Shown in pieces: positions 47,401-54,920 of a stretch of 64,000 nucleotides of DNA. The notes beneath the pieces were generated by a model. It was not told the DNA's origin, did not search any database, and saw only the letters and a program-made list of their open reading frames with translations. The DNA comes from Mesorhabditis belari (Eukaryota; Nematoda; Chromadorea; Rhabditida; Rhabditidae). Location of the stretch: positions 1,612,001 to 1,676,000 of the forward strand of contig CAUEEP010000922.1 in the NCBI GenBank assembly GCA_958450365.1. Direction: 5' to 3'. Every line of letters begins with the position of its first letter. The first letter of the stretch is position 1. Made by a program: the position numbers and the translations under genes.

Positions 47401-48179
47401 CTGGACTTGCTTGCTATAAGTGTTTTAACTTGCTATAAGTGTTTTAGGCACTTGCACAGCTGTAGGCACGTCGCAAAGCCAGAATGTCACGAGTGGCTCG
47501 TGGCTCGTTTCCCCCGGTTTCAACATCACCGACAAAGAATCGCCCCAGCCCTATGGGTCAAATTTAGCTTGCGAATGGACGCTGAAAGTTAATGATGGAG
47601 CAACGTATTTGGCGCTGGTAAGCCTTTCAATCCGGTTCATTTCCGACAGTCCGAATCGCAATCTGGTTGTGTCAACCGACTCTTGCGTAACTAAACCGCT
47701 TGAAATCAATAAATCAAAAAGAAAACCAGCTTCCAGATTTCATAACAGTTTATGATAAAATGATTTACAGCCCACCGATGACAAGAACCCTTTCTCGACA
47801 ATGGACACCACCGGGAAACTCGTGATGAAATGTGGTTCCTTCATGTAGTAAGTTATCTACCTTTTCTCATTTCTTTTCCCATACAAATCATCTTATCTTT
47901 AGCACAAATTTAGGAAGTTTAAGAAGTTTTTTATTAAAGTTCAACTTATTTAGCACGATCACCTCTGTAAGTAGTATCACAAAGGTGAATGGGGCTCTCA
48001 AGACATGCACCGTCCCGACACTCACCTTTACATTCACCTCGGGAACCGTCACTGGGAATGCGGTGAGAATTTTTCGCGTCCTTTCTAAAAGGTGGATAAT
48101 TTAGGGAAACGAAAATTAGCGTAATCTTTTCTACAAACTACAATTATCTACCTTTTAGAAGTTTCTCTTTCTGTCGTAA
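35461..48179 (+). CDS. secreted Ser/Thr-rich, EGF-like and CUB-domain protein, 20 exons (one frameshift)
   Basis: Exons: 35461-35508, 37874-37916, 37962-37982, 38058-38087, 38164-38196, 38240-38257, 38868-38909, 38960-39001, 40191-40286, 40605-40676, 41931-41977, 42139-42367, 44215-44360, 44551-44568, 44641-44723, 45370-45439, 47448-47617, 47771-47847, 47954-48062 and a short last exon 48159-48179 (TAA). Signal peptide MRGFILCGLLLLASVY; then a mucin-like region in phase-1 exons; a helical segment (exons 12-13); a six-cysteine EGF-like module CNGKDPCNGQADC...ACEPC; then a CUB-like domain (SWLVSPGFNITD, LACEWTLKV, LVMKCGSF, TCTVPTLTFTF). If the last splice is wrong the frame would stop at 48104. 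Exon 12 lacks one base in an A run (42244-42247); with it the protein would be about 471 aa. Probably extracellular; ligand unknown. TTTACAG before the ATG fits trans-splicing. Confidence 0.8.
35659..36408 (-). mobile_element. internally deleted piggyBac element, copy 1
   Basis: TTAA duplications flank inverted ends CCCATTCGAAAC and GTTTCGAATGGG. The minus strand keeps the transposase N-terminal part (TFLTPKQFIYGWKDV, FALYLQMGIVKLPRIRDYW-like block), broken by small indels near 36030. The catalytic DDD part is absent. It lies in intron 1 of the CUB gene. A palindrome CTGCAGCGAATAATCGCTGC follows the left end. Confidence 0.88.
36405..36740. repeat. TTAAAGAGCCTTGCTTG minisatellite
   Basis: About 20 copies of a 17-bp unit TTAAAGAGCCTTGCTTG. 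Each unit offers a TTAA, and the piggyBac element at 35659 sits in the first one: TTAAAGTCTTGCTTG remains on its left. Confidence 0.9.
36853..37034. mobile_element. truncated MITE family M3
   Basis: TACCGTATTTTCTCTAATAC start. Matches the complement of the intact copy at 54668-54883 through AACCTATCGATGTGGG and GCTGACGATGAGATCTAGTG, then loses the right end. Confidence 0.75.
37550..37775. repeat. AAATAAGCC/AAATAAGA array
   Basis: Short units AATAAGCCAAATAAGA in intron 1 of the CUB gene; hydrophobic open frames on the minus strand are artefacts. Confidence 0.9.
38745..38862. repeat. GATCCAGAAATC repeat
   Basis: Eight or nine copies of a 12-bp unit GATCCAGAAATC end just before the acceptor of exon 7 of the CUB gene. 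A 21-bp GACTTTGACGCCAACGATCAT repeat lies at 38382-38462. Confidence 0.85.
39471..39865. repeat. TTGTTTAAGCTC minisatellite
   Basis: About 32 copies of a 12-bp unit TTGTTTAAGCTC. Being a multiple of three it stays open as a Lys-Leu-Leu-Phe repeat on the plus strand, within intron 8 of the CUB gene. Confidence 0.95.
40318..40480. repeat. GTCTGTTCGTCT/GTTT array
   Basis: Tetranucleotide-derived GTCT and GTTT repeats right after the donor of exon 9 of the CUB gene. Confidence 0.9.
40862..41354. mobile_element. MITE M1 interrupted by palindromic family M5
   Basis: The left M1 part (GGAGTGTTGCGTAGTCTAGC, 40891) and right part (ACTACGCGACTGTACG to TATTTACGGTA, ending 41354) are separated by about 250 bp (40965-41215) matching the 30395 palindromic family. 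The left inverted end is degraded. Located in intron 10 of the CUB gene. Confidence 0.7.
41462..41525 (-). tRNA. tRNA-like relic
   Basis: The minus strand reads TTAGCCGACTGGCTAAAAGC (A-box-like) and ends with GGTTCAATCCC (B-box-like). Stems do not close convincingly and no anticodon can be named. Confidence 0.3.
41506..41912. repeat. minisatellite built from CAGTCGGCTAAGTA units
   Basis: Two alternating units, CAGTCGGCTAAGTAGGGTCGA and TACAGTCGACTCTCTAGAATA, in a higher-order order of about 135 bp. The first unit matches the 5' part of the adjacent tRNA-like relic (minus strand), so the array seems to have grown from it. Confidence 0.85.
42060..42125. repeat. (AAGAT)n array
   Basis: About 13 copies of AAGAT/AAGAC just upstream of exon 12 of the CUB gene. 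Confidence 0.9.
42528..43402 (-). mobile_element. mariner element with both ends, decayed transposase
   Basis: TA-flanked ends TTGGGTTGGTGAATTGAAAA and its complement. The minus strand holds LGKVNESLKKNRPSKSKIVL, then IHDNARPHVAKLTRS and HSPYSPDL (second catalytic Asp and beyond). The left portion matches the 28.9-30.1 kb copies. Interior at 43030-43380 is non-coding and shared with 20780-21040. Located in intron 12 of the CUB gene. Confidence 0.85.
43601..43813. mobile_element. solo right end of the same mariner family
   Basis: Repeats 43205-43402 of the neighbouring element, from GTAAATTTGGYATTTC to TTCAATTCACCAACCCAATA, 200 bp downstream in the same orientation. Confidence 0.8.
45090..45260. 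repeat. 30-bp minisatellite GCTGAGGTTGCAATAGCTAG
   Basis: About five copies of a 30-bp unit containing GCCTACAGTAGCTGAGGTTG in intron 15 of the CUB gene. Confidence 0.9.
45660..45875. repeat. degenerate TTAGGC array with shared 21-bp module
   Basis: GGGCTTAGGCTCTCTTTGGG repeats, then GGCTTAGGCTTGGACTTAGTG...CGAAGGCT at 45767-45787, the exact complement of the module inside the 24.3-kb array, then TTAGGCTTAGGCTTAGGC. It sits in intron 16 of the CUB gene, with TTAGGC on the coding strand. Confidence 0.8.
45925..47208 (-). pseudogene. maT/Tc1-like transposase relic carrying two minisatellites
   Basis: On the minus strand: MAKKSLYQDAIIDLHKRD and YAIKRFQELGKDSNRRGRG (helix-turn-helix, 47208-47050), MTKNMGISRTFMGCIVKNRL (about 46757), and ILFTDEKLFYVEQ with the first catalytic Asp (about 46540). 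A 14-bp GATCTTGAGTAGCT array (46784-46998) and a 17-bp ATCAATGATTTGGGCC array (46244-46415) have expanded inside it. It lies in intron 16 of the CUB gene, opposite strand. Confidence 0.75.
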
Positions 48180-48496
48180 GCTGGCTCTATTTTTTTCTCA
48201 AATCTTTCTACTTTTTCTCTAACTCTTCAAGGGTTCTAAAAGATAGCGAATGATATAAAAAGTTGAGAAATTAGATGAAAAATATAGACAAGATTACGGT
48301 AGCTTTTAGTTCTTTGGCGTCCAACTGCTCACGCAACCGTAAAACCTGCACCGTAAAAAAGTGGCCTAAATTTTTTGATAAAGAAATTCTTTTGATTTCT
48401 CTTTTGCAAAACGGTTAAACAAGCACACAATTGATCTGGAAAGGGTTTAAATTGATGTTTGAATAACAAATAGTTCAAGTTTTAATTGATAAGTGA

Positions 48497-48780
48497 AAAT
48501 GATCAAATCAATCAATCAATCAAATCAATCAAACTAATCAATCAAACCAATCAATCAAATCAATCAAATCAATCAAATCAATCAATCAAATCAATCAAAT
48601 CAATCAAATCAATCAATCAAATCAATCAAATCAATCAATCAAATCAATCAAATCAATCAAACTAATCAATCAATCAAACCAATCAATCAAACTAATCAAT
48701 CAAACCAATCAATCAAACCAATCAATCAAATCAATCAAATCAATCAATCAAATCAATCAAATCAATCAAATCAATCAATT
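48497..48780. repeat. ATCAATCAAATCA array
   Basis: About 280 bp of AATCAATC/AAATCAATC units. It directly touches the stop codon of the minus-strand membrane gene, so it forms that gene's 3' UTR or lies next to it. Confidence 0.9.
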
Positions 48781-50368
48781 CAATAACACTTTATGCATTT
48801 CTTCATCATTCGAATCTGAAACCAAATCAACAAAATGACAATGGTACCACCGATAAATTGAATGATATCGTTGTAGAGGTAAATGGATTGCACTTCTCGT
48901 TGAATAAAGCCCGCCAAAAGGCCACCGAATGAACCGAAAGTGGCGAAAATCGAAAAAATTAAGCTTATAACTTGAGAAATGCTAATAGTTGACACAGTCG
49001 ATAAAATTCTTGAACTATTCTTGAATAAAATCGATTCTAGAACTCACCGAAAAGATGAAGAAACACATAACACAATCGTATCGTTTCCTCGAAATCCCAT
49101 ATAAACCGATAGCTGTATAGAAGCAACTACCAAGGAAAGAGACAAGAATAATCATCACAAGGAAACCGATAAACCACCATTCATCGTCGGAAACTGATCT
49201 GAATCATTTGAAATTAGAGGAAAATCTTCTGAGCTCTTCTGAGCTCTTCTGAGCTCAATTTCTTTAGTTAAAGAGTGGTAAAACTATTGATACTAACAAC
49301 GGAATTACCCTAACTTCAAGTTCAGAGCTAAACTTCAAAGCGATTCCGACTTTCGAAGTCAAACTTCAAGTTTGGGTAGCTTTAAGGTAGTTCTTTTAAG
49401 GTAGTTTATTGATTTGTAAATAAATGCTGCTACTTCTGCAGCTTTTTCCTTACTCATCAGTCTCCAAATCGAGCCACATGCTAAAGTGCATAGCCGCATT
49501 GTAGCACGGGGTCAGCAAATAGAGGACGCAGATCCACGAGACGATTAGCTGAAGGGAAAATGATGAGGTGAAGTTGCAAGTAAGGAATAGGAAAGAAAGA
49601 TTTCTAGAGAGGGGATTGAACCCTTGAACTTTTTGCTTTTCGAGCAGATGCTTAAACCATTGAGCTACCCGGCATCTGCTTTCCAGAGATGCGAGAGGAA
49701 ATACAATGGGTTATAGTTGTAAGTTGTGAACTAAATGATTGATGCCAAGGAAAGATAAGCTTTGAAGTCACCTAGAATTTACAAGGAGCTATAAGAATAC
49801 GTAAACAACTACAGTAAACAGGGAAAAAAATCAGCCATACCCTTTTCACCAACCTTTTTCCTTCTTGAAACTAGTGGATAGGTGTGATCGGGCTAAAAAT
49901 TTGAAGGTTTAAAGGGAAATTCCGTTAAGAAAGTTCAATAAAGCTTAAAATAGCTCTTTAAAAACGAAGCAAAGCTATTGCAAAGCTATTCAGCTAAGCT
50001 AAGCCTAGCCTAAGCCTAAGCTAAGCCCAAGGCTAAGCCAAGCCTAAGCCAAGCCTAAGCCAAGCCTAAGCCAAGCCTAAGCTAAGCCTAAGCCAAGCCT
50101 AAGCCAAGCCTAAGCCAAGCCTAAGCTAAGCTTAAGCTAAGCCTAACCTAAGCCTAACCTTCACTACAGTAATCCAAATAAAACCTAATTCAGCTAACAA
50201 GACGGAATCTCTTCAAATGAAGCAGTTAACTAATACTTTTGCCTGACTACTGTAGACAAACTAAACATCTGAGGTTTACAGTTTGCATAAACTAAAAAAG
50301 ATTTCCCCACTTACACATATCCTGATAGCAGCTTCTTCGAGATCCGGTTTACAGCACGAGTAAGACAT
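48780..50368 (-). CDS. small four-helix membrane protein
   Basis: Exons 50368-50315, 49892-49854, 49548-49454, 49198-49048 join in phase; a last exon ends with TGA at 48780. N-terminus MSYSCCKPDLEEAAIRIC is cytosolic-looking. Membrane helices: LIVSWICVLYLLTPCY, FIGFLVMIILVSFLG with GSCFYTAIGLYGI, ISLIFSIFATFGSFGGLLAG, and FIGGTIVILLIWFQIRMMKK at the C-terminus. About 170 aa. The acceptor of the last exon is unresolved (candidates near 48990-49020 give phase conflicts). Exon 2 uses a GTTGGT donor. Four helices with short loops recall small tetraspan families such as LAPTM-type proteins, but no signature confirms this. Confidence 0.7.
49608..49680 (-). tRNA. tRNA-like sequence, best fit Phe (GAA), probable pseudogene
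   Basis: On the minus strand: GGGTAGCTCAATGGTTTAAGC (D arm), TCTGC/GCAAA around a loop TCGAAAA (anticodon GAA, but C instead of T at position 33), and GGGTTCAATCCCC (T arm). The acceptor does not pair. It lies in intron 2 of the four-helix gene. Confidence 0.4.
49993..50160. repeat. interstitial telomeric repeats (TTAGGC on the minus strand)
   Basis: AAGCCTAAGCC, with AAGCCAAGCC and CTAAGCTAAGCC variants, over about 165 bp in intron 1 of the four-helix gene; TTAGGC is on that gene's coding strand. Confidence 0.85.
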
Positions 50369-50810
50369 TGCATTTTCCTCTAAAAACCCGAGAATTCTAA
50401 TCAATTTCCCTTTTTTTCCGCAGAAACCAAGCGGATTAAGTTTTGAATTTGTTATTTTTACGATAAGAGAAAGGAATTCGATCGAAAATTCGAAAAGAAA
50501 AGTGCAAAAAACACTGAAATTCGTCAGTAAACCAGATTTGAGTGTAATTTCAGAATTTCAGAAAATTCGTACTAAAAAAGGATATTTTTGGTCTGTTTTA
50601 AGCTGGAAACTAGATCTAAAACACCTAGTAAACAGACTCGAATCAGTCTTCAGTTTTTCGACCTTTTCTCAGCCATATTTGGATGGATTTGCCTTAAATC
50701 TATGTCAAAAGATGTGCCTTGAAAAATGCTATCAGAAAAATATCATTTTGTTTAGCGAAAGTTGAGTTTAAGGTTCCAAATTGGCAAAATTGAAGTTTGC
50801 TGTAGGCTTA
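50369..50810. other. intergenic sequence upstream of the four-helix gene
   Basis: AT-rich. A GTTTTTAG ten bases before the start codon is a likely trans-splice acceptor. The frame at 50502-50765 has no domain or splice support. Confidence 0.35.
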
Positions 50811-51063
50811 GGCTGTGCGTTCTTTCGGTGTGCCGCTAAAAACGGCATCTAGCACAGATGTGCGTGTACCACATGCCGCTTTTTTCGTGGTGACAACAAA
50901 GTACGCACGGAAAACTTTACTTAGGCTTAGGCTGTGCGAAAACTTTACTTAGGCTTAGGCTTAGGCTGTGCGTTCTTTCGGTGTGCCGCTAAAAACGGCA
51001 TCTGGCACAGATGTGCGTATACCAGATGCCGCTTTTTTCGTGATGACAACAAAGAACGCACAG
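50811..51063. mobile_element. two hairpin elements (CTGTGCGTTCTTT ends) beside telomeric hexamers
   Basis: CTGTGCGTTCTTTCGGTGTG and the complementary ...AAAGAACGCACAG bound about 97 bp; copies at 50811-50910 and 50966-51063. An inner stem GCCGCTAAAAACGGC and GGCATCTGG/CCAGATGCC follow. Both copies are preceded by GGCTTAGG and separated by ACTTTACTTAGGCTTAGG. Confidence 0.7.
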
Positions 51064-51443
51064 AAAACTTTACTTGGAATAGTCGTTTTTCATCAAAATC
51101 GCTTTAAATTTGATCTTTTTGAGTTTTTTTTCTGAAGCTAGAAACATTTTTGAATCGATTTACATGTAAATTGATTGGAAATTTAAGTTTTAAAGTGTTT
51201 TATCGCTCACTTTAACCTCTTTTTGTGTGACTCCCACGCGGATTTCGGCACTTTTTTTCCGTTCTTTTCTCTTTTTTTCCTCAACTTTTCAGGAAACACA
51301 AGTGTTTTTTTCGGGTTTACGCCAGCTGTGCGGCATTTTTGAGGAGAAATTTTGGTATTGGAGACATTCTTTTGCTTTTTCTCTTGCCAATTGATCGCCA
51401 ATTCTCAAGTGGGAAATCATGCAATTGAAACGAAAAACTCTTC

Positions 51444-51850
51444 ATTAGCTCAGCTTTAGCTCCGCCTTAGCTCTTTAGCTCTTCTTTAGCTCTTTGGCTC
51501 AGCTTTAGCTCTTCTTTAGCTCAGCTTTAGCTCTTCTTTAGCTCTTCTTTAGCTCAGTTTTAGCTCAGCCTTAGCTCTTCTTTAGCTCAGCTTTAGCTCT
51601 TCTTTAGCTCAGCTTTAGCTCTTCTTTAGCTCTTCTTTAGCTCAGTTTTAGCTCAGCCTTAGCTCTTCTTTAGCTCAGCTTTAGCTCTTCTTTAGCTCTT
51701 CTTTAGCTCAGTTTTAGCTCAGCCTTAGCTCTTCTTTAGCTCAGCTTTAGCTCTTCTTTAGCTCTTTAGCTCAGATTTAGCTCTTTAGCTCTTCTTTAGC
51801 TCAGCTTTAGTTCTTTAGCTCTTCTTTAGCTCTTCTTTAGCTCTTTAGTT
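51444..51850. repeat. TTTAGCTCTTC/TTTAGCTCAGC minisatellite
   Basis: About 36 copies of an 11-bp unit alternating TTTAGCTCTTC and TTTAGCTCAGC, with a visible higher-order period of 100 bp. Confidence 0.95.
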
Positions 51851-52261
51851 CACCTTTGGGATTCGCTGGATCAAGTTTTGTCCTTCATTTGAATCAATTT
51901 TCCTTATAAAAACTCATTCTACCCACTTTTTTTGCTTGAAAAGTTGTTTTTGCGAAAATTTACACGGTTTGACGGTGGGCGTCAAAAGGAAAGCTTTCAA
52001 CAAGAAAAAAAGAAACCTTAAAAACAAAAAAGAGACCTTAAAAGCTTCACTTTTGCTTAATAAGTTCATTTTTAGCCGACTTTTTGGCTTAATAGTTTAT
52101 ATTTTTGGCTTTCCTTTTGTTTAACAGTTCATTTTTTGAAATTGAATTGAAATTGAATTGAAATTCAGTCAATCATAACTCCCTTCTCGTCTTATTTAAG
52201 CTTTAAATTAAGCAAAATAATTAATTTGTTTTATTATTTGATTATTATTATTCGTTATGTT

Positions 52262-52378
52262 TGATCGTTGGTTGTTTTTATTCGTTTTTATTCGTTTTTA
52301 TTCGTTTTTATTCGTTTTTATTCGTTTTTATTCGTTTTTATTCGTTTTTATTCGTTTTTATTCGTTTTTATTCGTTTT
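52262..52378. repeat. TTATTCGTTT array
   Basis: Eleven nearly identical 10-bp units TTATTCGTTT, suggesting recent expansion. Confidence 0.95.
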
Positions 52379-52839
52379 CCCTGCTTAGTACTTCATTTGT
52401 AAACATTTAAATTAACTTTTATTCATTTAAAATCTCAAATTTTAATCTCAAATCTTTCTCAAATCTTGTTTAATAACTTTGAATTTACATTTATTTGTTC
52501 TATCGATTGAATCTATCGATATCTATCGATTGAAAGCAAGAGAATGATCTCTAGAGAATGAAAAAGAAACGAAAAGAGAGATTATTCCAAGAGTGAGCTT
52601 GGATTAGGATAAGGGAAAGGGATTTGAAAAGATGAAAAGAGACTTTACACAACAGCACAACAGATCCATTGGGGAAAGGGGGAGGCCAAGGAAAAGATTG
52701 AAAAAGCCTCAACAACACAAAGAATCTCCCGGATCTCCCGGATCGCTCAAAATCTCAGATTATTGACTTTCTCCTCTTTTGATTATTTTGATTTTGAGCT
52801 ATTTTGATTTGATAATTTGCTCGATAACTTAAAGCTTGC

Positions 52840-53585
52840 TTAACCCATTCGAAACTTCTGCAGCGAATAATCGCTGCAGCAAAAACTCAGGAACGGACCG
52901 CTGCAGCGATTATTCGCTATTTTCAGCTATTTTCATTCAATTAATTGCTTTTTTTTTGCTGTTTTTCAGCATTACATGTATATTCGAATTGTAGCAGATC
53001 TACAAATTACGTGGGCAAAAAAGATGTTTCATATTTACCCGGAATCAATGCAGTCTCTGGTTTTGCATTGAAATGTTCCATAATAGCTCTAATCTTATAA
53101 AGCCGATCTCCTGCAGGATCCAGTTCATTATCACAAAAACGCAGGTTGCGAAGAATAGATTCAAATTTTGCTCTTGACATAATGTGGGACATGTGGGAAA
53201 ATCCTCCTAATCCAGGCCTGCTACTCCAGTAGTCACGAATCCTCGGTAATTTGACGATTCCCATTTGAAGATACAGAGCCAGGAAGAGCTTCAAAGATTT
53301 TACATCGAAATCCTGCCAGTTTGTTTTCCTTTTTCCATGTTTATTAGATTCGCCTACTAACATATTGATTAATTTGTCGTCGATAAAATAAGAACAATAA
53401 TCGATAGGATCTTGAAAAGTACTGAAGTCAAATCCAAATCGTTCTTCATCAAAAATAAATGGTGTAGGAGACTCTCTTACATCTTTCCAACCATAAATAA
53501 ACTGCTTCGGAGTCAAAAATGTCAAAAAAGGGCTTGGTCCGTAGACGAAAAAAAAGAAAAAACGCTGCGGTTTCGAATGGGTTAA
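52840..53585 (-). mobile_element. internally deleted piggyBac element, copy 2
   Basis: TTAA on both sides, ends CCCATTCGAAAC/GTTTCGAATGGG. The frame 53525-53007 (172 aa) is the transposase N-terminal part, starting MTFLTPKQFIYGWKDV and running past LRFCDNELDPAGDRLYKIR, unbroken. It stops where the catalytic core would begin. Over 95 percent similar by eye to the copy at 35659-36408, and only 4 bp shorter. Confidence 0.9.
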
Positions 53586-53845
53586 AGCAATACTGCAATG
53601 CTTAAAGCTTAAAGCAAAGCAAACTGCTTAAAGCACTTAAAGCAAAGCAATATGATAACTTTAGCTATCATAGTATTGTTCTGTTTACTTTTATCGAATC
53701 CGTTTTGTTCTTAAGCTCTAATCTAGACATATCTGATTCACTTTGAAATAGTCCAGATATCATTTCGGCATTTGTATTTTGTATACTATTCGAGTGTGTT
53801 TCTCGCGAGTAAAGTTTAGACAGGGTTTAGTGACAAGTTTAGACA

Positions 53846-53846
53846 A

Positions 53847-53936
<90 letters not shown>

Positions 53937-53937
53937 G

Positions 53938-53973
<36 letters not shown>
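53846..53973. repeat. (TGAGCC)n array, a telomere-variant hexamer
   Basis: About 21 copies of GAGCCT, complement of AGGCTC. It differs from the telomeric unit at one base (TCAGGC for TTAGGC). Almost pure, with one GGGCCT. Confidence 0.9.
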
Positions 53974-53974
<1 letters not shown>

Positions 53975-54060
53975 AAAAATTCCCGTTCGTTTAGCGAAAA
54001 GAAATTCTAATTCTAAAAGAAGCGTGACTACTTTGCGCTAAATTTTTCTGCAACTGGATC

Positions 54061-54171
54061 TTTTGCGCAACTCGCCATAACTTTCTTCTAATTTCGTTAA
54101 TCTTTATGATTTTGGTCTCATTTTGTAGATCTCAATAAGTGCAACAAAATGACACCAAAAACATAAAGATC
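54061..54171. mobile_element. partial hairpin MITE family F
   Basis: TTGCGCAACTCGCCATAACT and the AGATCTCAATAAGTGCAAC core are present; the right half is replaced by a sequence (54172-54232) that also occurs at 57040-57106. Confidence 0.65.
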
Positions 54172-54667
54172 GTATCCAGACAAAGACTGAAAAGCTTTTA
54201 AACAGAAGATATTCAGTAGTATGTCTACTTTATCTAATCTTTATGTTTTTAAAGACTCTTAGACTTAAAAACTTACTTAGAAGAGAGTTATTTTGCGTAA
54301 AAAAAAAAGATTTGACGTGAAATAGAGGACAGGATTAGACTGGAATGGAAAAATAAGCTTCTAGATTAAAATTAGATTAAAATTAGATTAAAATTAGCTC
54401 TTCAAGAACTTTCTTGACTTAACTTTTTTGTTAAACGTTAAAATTATGCTTGTTTTCTGTATGCTATTCGTTTGGATCTTAGTCTGACTTTGATAAAGTT
54501 TGCTGACCTTGATAAGCTTTGCTGACCTTGATAAACTTTGCTGACTTTGATAAACTTTGCTTACTCTTAAAGCCAAGCAATAATACTCTACCATTCACCT
54601 ATTAAATTTGTCGTTGTTGTCTACTTTTCTCTGTTCTTTGATATTAAAGTTTTCTTGACAATTCAAC

Positions 54668-54883
54668 TACCGTATTCTCTCTAATGCACCCAACCGAGCC
54701 GAGTTGGTGACTATTTTATCGTTCCAAAGCTTTCCCAGAAGCTCAACACTCAAATCCCCCACTAGATCTCATCGTCAGCTACATTTTCCGATCCCACATC
54801 GATAGGTTCTGATAAGCGGTTTACGAGATTTCGACCAATTTAGACAAGGCTTAGAGTGCACTAGTATTAGAGAGAATACGGTA
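54668..54883. mobile_element. intact MITE family M3 (TACCGTATTCTCTCTAAT ends)
   Basis: TACCGTATTCTCTCTAATG at left and ATTAGAGAGAATACGGTA at right bound 216 bp, 38 bp upstream of the next gene's start codon. No frame. It may sit in the promoter or 5' UTR. Confidence 0.85.
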
Positions 54884-54920
54884 TTCGCTTTACATAAATA
54901 GTTTAATTTTCAAATCAAGA

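Noticed and set aside
50502..50765. 87-aa plus-strand frame
   Set aside because: No homology or splice support; AT-rich sequence upstream of the four-helix gene gives such frames by chance.
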